Of a stretch of DNA of 6,930 bases, positions 5,632 to 6,930 are shown in pieces. The notes below the pieces were generated by a model that saw nothing but the letters and a program-made list of their open reading frames with translations, made no database searches and was not told the origin of the DNA. Numbering within the stretch: the stretch's first letter is position 1; each line of letters starts with the position of its first letter. The DNA is taken from assembly GCA_027484885.1 (NCBI GenBank), contig JAIXSD010000587.1, positions 1 to 6,930 of the forward strand, read 5' to 3'. This DNA comes from Rubrivivax sp. Lineage in GTDB: Bacteria; Pseudomonadota; Gammaproteobacteria; Burkholderiales; Burkholderiaceae_C. The position numbers and the translations under genes are program-made.

Positions 5632-6636
5632 ATGAATCAGCAAATCCTCTCCCAAGACGAAGTTGATGCGCTACTGCAGGGCATCACCGGCGAGAGCCAG
5701 AAGCTCGACGCCGAGGAGGAGCAGGTTGGTGGCATACGCGACTACAACCTGGCCAGCCAGGAACGGATCGTCCGTGGGCGCATGCCCACGATGGAAATCA
5801 TCAACGAACGTTTCGCGCGCAACATCCGCGTCGGCCTGTTCAACTTCATCCGCAAGAGCCCGGAAGTGGCCATCGGCGGCATCAAGGTGCAGAAGTACAG
5901 CGCCTTCCTGCGCGAGATCGTGGTGCCGACCAACTTCAACATCGTCTCGGTCAAGCCGCTGCGTGGCTCGGGTCTGATCGTCTGCGACCCGACACTGGTG
6001 TTCGCCGTCATCGACTCGCTGTTCGGCGGCATCGGCAAGTTCCACGCCCGCATCGAAGGCCGCGATTTTTCGGCCACCGAGCAGCGCGTGATCCTGCGCC
6101 TGGTCGAGGTCATCACGGCCGAGTACCACAAGGCCTGGAAAGGCATCTATCCGCTCGAACTGGAGTACCAGCGCTCGGAAATGCAGCCCCAGTTCGCCAA
6201 CATCGCCACGCCCAGCGAGATCGTGGTGTCGACCTCGTTCACGCTGGAAATTGGCGAGACCAGCGGCACGGTCTACTTCTGCATCCCCTACGCGACGCTA
6301 GAGCCCATCCGCGACGTGCTGTACTCGACCACGGTGGGCGACTCGACCGAGCCCGACCGCCGCTGGGTCAATTTGCTCAAGCACCAGATTCAGGCTGCGC
6401 AGGTCGAGCTGGTGGCCGAGCTGGGCACGGCGCCGGCCACGGTGGAGCAGCTGCTGGCTTTCAAGCCGGGTGACTTCATCGAGCTGGACCTGGAAACGAT
6501 GATCAAGGCCAAGATCGACGGCGTGCCGATTTACGACTGCCACTACGGCACCTCGAATGGCAAGTACGCGATCAAAGTGGAACAAATGCTGACCAGCCCT
6601 GACCAGGGTTGGCTGGGAGCACGCAATGTCACCTGA
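5632..6636 (+). CDS. fliM: Flagellar motor switch protein FliM
   Basis: FliM (334 aa, the same length as in E. coli) forms the wall of the C-ring and receives phosphorylated CheY to reverse rotation. The N-terminal CheY-P-binding peptide is present as ILSQDEVDALLQG (residues 5-17). A middle CheC-like domain follows, with the GGxG motif at G132-G135 (FGGIGKF) that contacts FliG. A C-terminal SPOA domain (about 255-325) begins near ELVAELG and contains FKPGDFIELDL and the ending YAIKVEQML; it pairs with FliN. All domains are intact, and no residues stand out as missing. The stop overlaps the fliN start by 11 bases, which favours coupled synthesis of these two C-ring partners. Confidence 0.98.
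   Translation: MNQQILSQDEVDALLQGITGESQKLDAEEEQVGGIRDYNLASQERIVRGRMPTMEIINERFARNIRVGLFNFIRKSPEVAIGGIKVQKYSAFLREIVVPTNFNIVSVKPLRGSGLIVCDPTLVFAVIDSLFGGIGKFHARIEGRDFSATEQRVILRLVEVITAEYHKAWKGIYPLELEYQRSEMQPQFANIATPSEIVVSTSFTLEIGETSGTVYFCIPYATLEPIRDVLYSTTVGDSTEPDRRWVNLLKHQIQAAQVELVAELGTAPATVEQLLAFKPGDFIELDLETMIKAKIDGVPIYDCHYGTSNGKYAIKVEQMLTSPDQGWLGARNVT
6615..6619 (+). promoter_or_regulatory. Ribosome binding site of fliN
   Basis: GGGAG inside the end of fliM lies 6 bases before the ATG at 6626. It supports an overlapping start for fliN. Confidence 0.6.
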
Positions 6637-6930
6637 TACCCCCTCCGCCGAAGAACAAGACGCCATGGCCGCCGAATGGGCGGCGGCCCTGGCGGAATCC
6701 AAACCGGCCGAAGTCGCCGAAGAAGTGTCCCAGCCCAGCGAGCAGGTCGCGCCGGCCAGCTTCGCCAATTTCTCGCCCTCGCCCAACAATTTGCCCAGCG
6801 GCGACATCAACATGATCCTGGACATCCCGGTCCAGCTGACCGTGGAGCTGGGCCGCACCCGCATTCCGATCAAGAACATCCTGCAGCTGGCCCAAGGCTC
6901 GGTGGTGGAACTGGACGCCCTGGCGGGCGA
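6626..6930 (+). CDS. fliN: Flagellar motor switch protein FliN, N-terminal part (3' end outside window)
   Basis: FliN forms the base of the C-ring, binds FliH to localise the export ATPase, and completes the switch with FliM. The frame from ATG 6626 stays open to the window edge, giving 101 complete codons. The N-terminus is acidic, with an EWAAALAE motif (residues 17-24) resembling the DDLWAEALSE segment of E. coli FliN. After a Pro/Ser linker, the SPOA domain begins at about residue 62 with MILDIPVQLTVELGRTRIPI, then KNILQLAQGSVVELDALAG, nearly the same as E. coli. The gene starts 11 bases inside fliM in another frame, with GGGAG 6 bases upstream. The C-terminal third of the SPOA domain is missing only because the window ends. 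Confidence 0.97.
   Translation, partial: MSPDTPSAEEQDAMAAEWAAALAESKPAEVAEEVSQPSEQVAPASFANFSPSPNNLPSGDINMILDIPVQLTVELGRTRIPIKNILQLAQGSVVELDALAG

Overview
The window is a stretch of a flagellar gene cluster read entirely from the + strand, in the order fliG (3' end only), fliH, fliI, fliJ, fliK, fliL, fliM, fliN (5' part only). The high G+C content, the G/C-ending codons and the FliH/FliK/FliL sequence styles suggest a betaproteobacterium of the order Burkholderiales. A finer placement (for example the Roseateles/Comamonadaceae neighbourhood) would be a guess. All genes share the same codon use, and there is no sign of mobile DNA, RNA genes, CRISPR or recent transfer.

Region by region: 1-327 encodes the C-terminal torque-generating domain of the switch protein FliG. 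A 116-base gap with two adjacent inverted repeats follows. The export-ATPase set comes next: fliH and fliI (overlapping by one base), then fliJ after a 59-base gap. That gap holds a candidate sigma-28 (FliA) promoter and a short hairpin. fliK, the hook-length ruler and export-specificity switch, follows 28 bases after fliJ. A 175-base gap separates fliK from fliL and carries a possible intrinsic terminator and a weak sigma-70-like promoter. This is also where enterobacteria split the equivalent genes into separate fliFGHIJK and fliLMNOPQR operons. fliL (basal-body/stator-associated membrane protein), fliM and fliN (C-ring switch proteins) then follow with short gaps or overlap.

The products act together. 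FliH, FliI and FliJ form the cytoplasmic ATPase complex that feeds substrates to the type III export gate. FliK is exported and stops hook growth. FliG, FliM and FliN build the rotor switch that receives CheY-P, and FliL sits around the stators.

I found no undescribed system here. The points most worth a second look are the candidate FliA promoter in front of fliJ, RNA-structure potential in the three larger gaps, and an unusual acidic block plus eight-lysine run in FliL.
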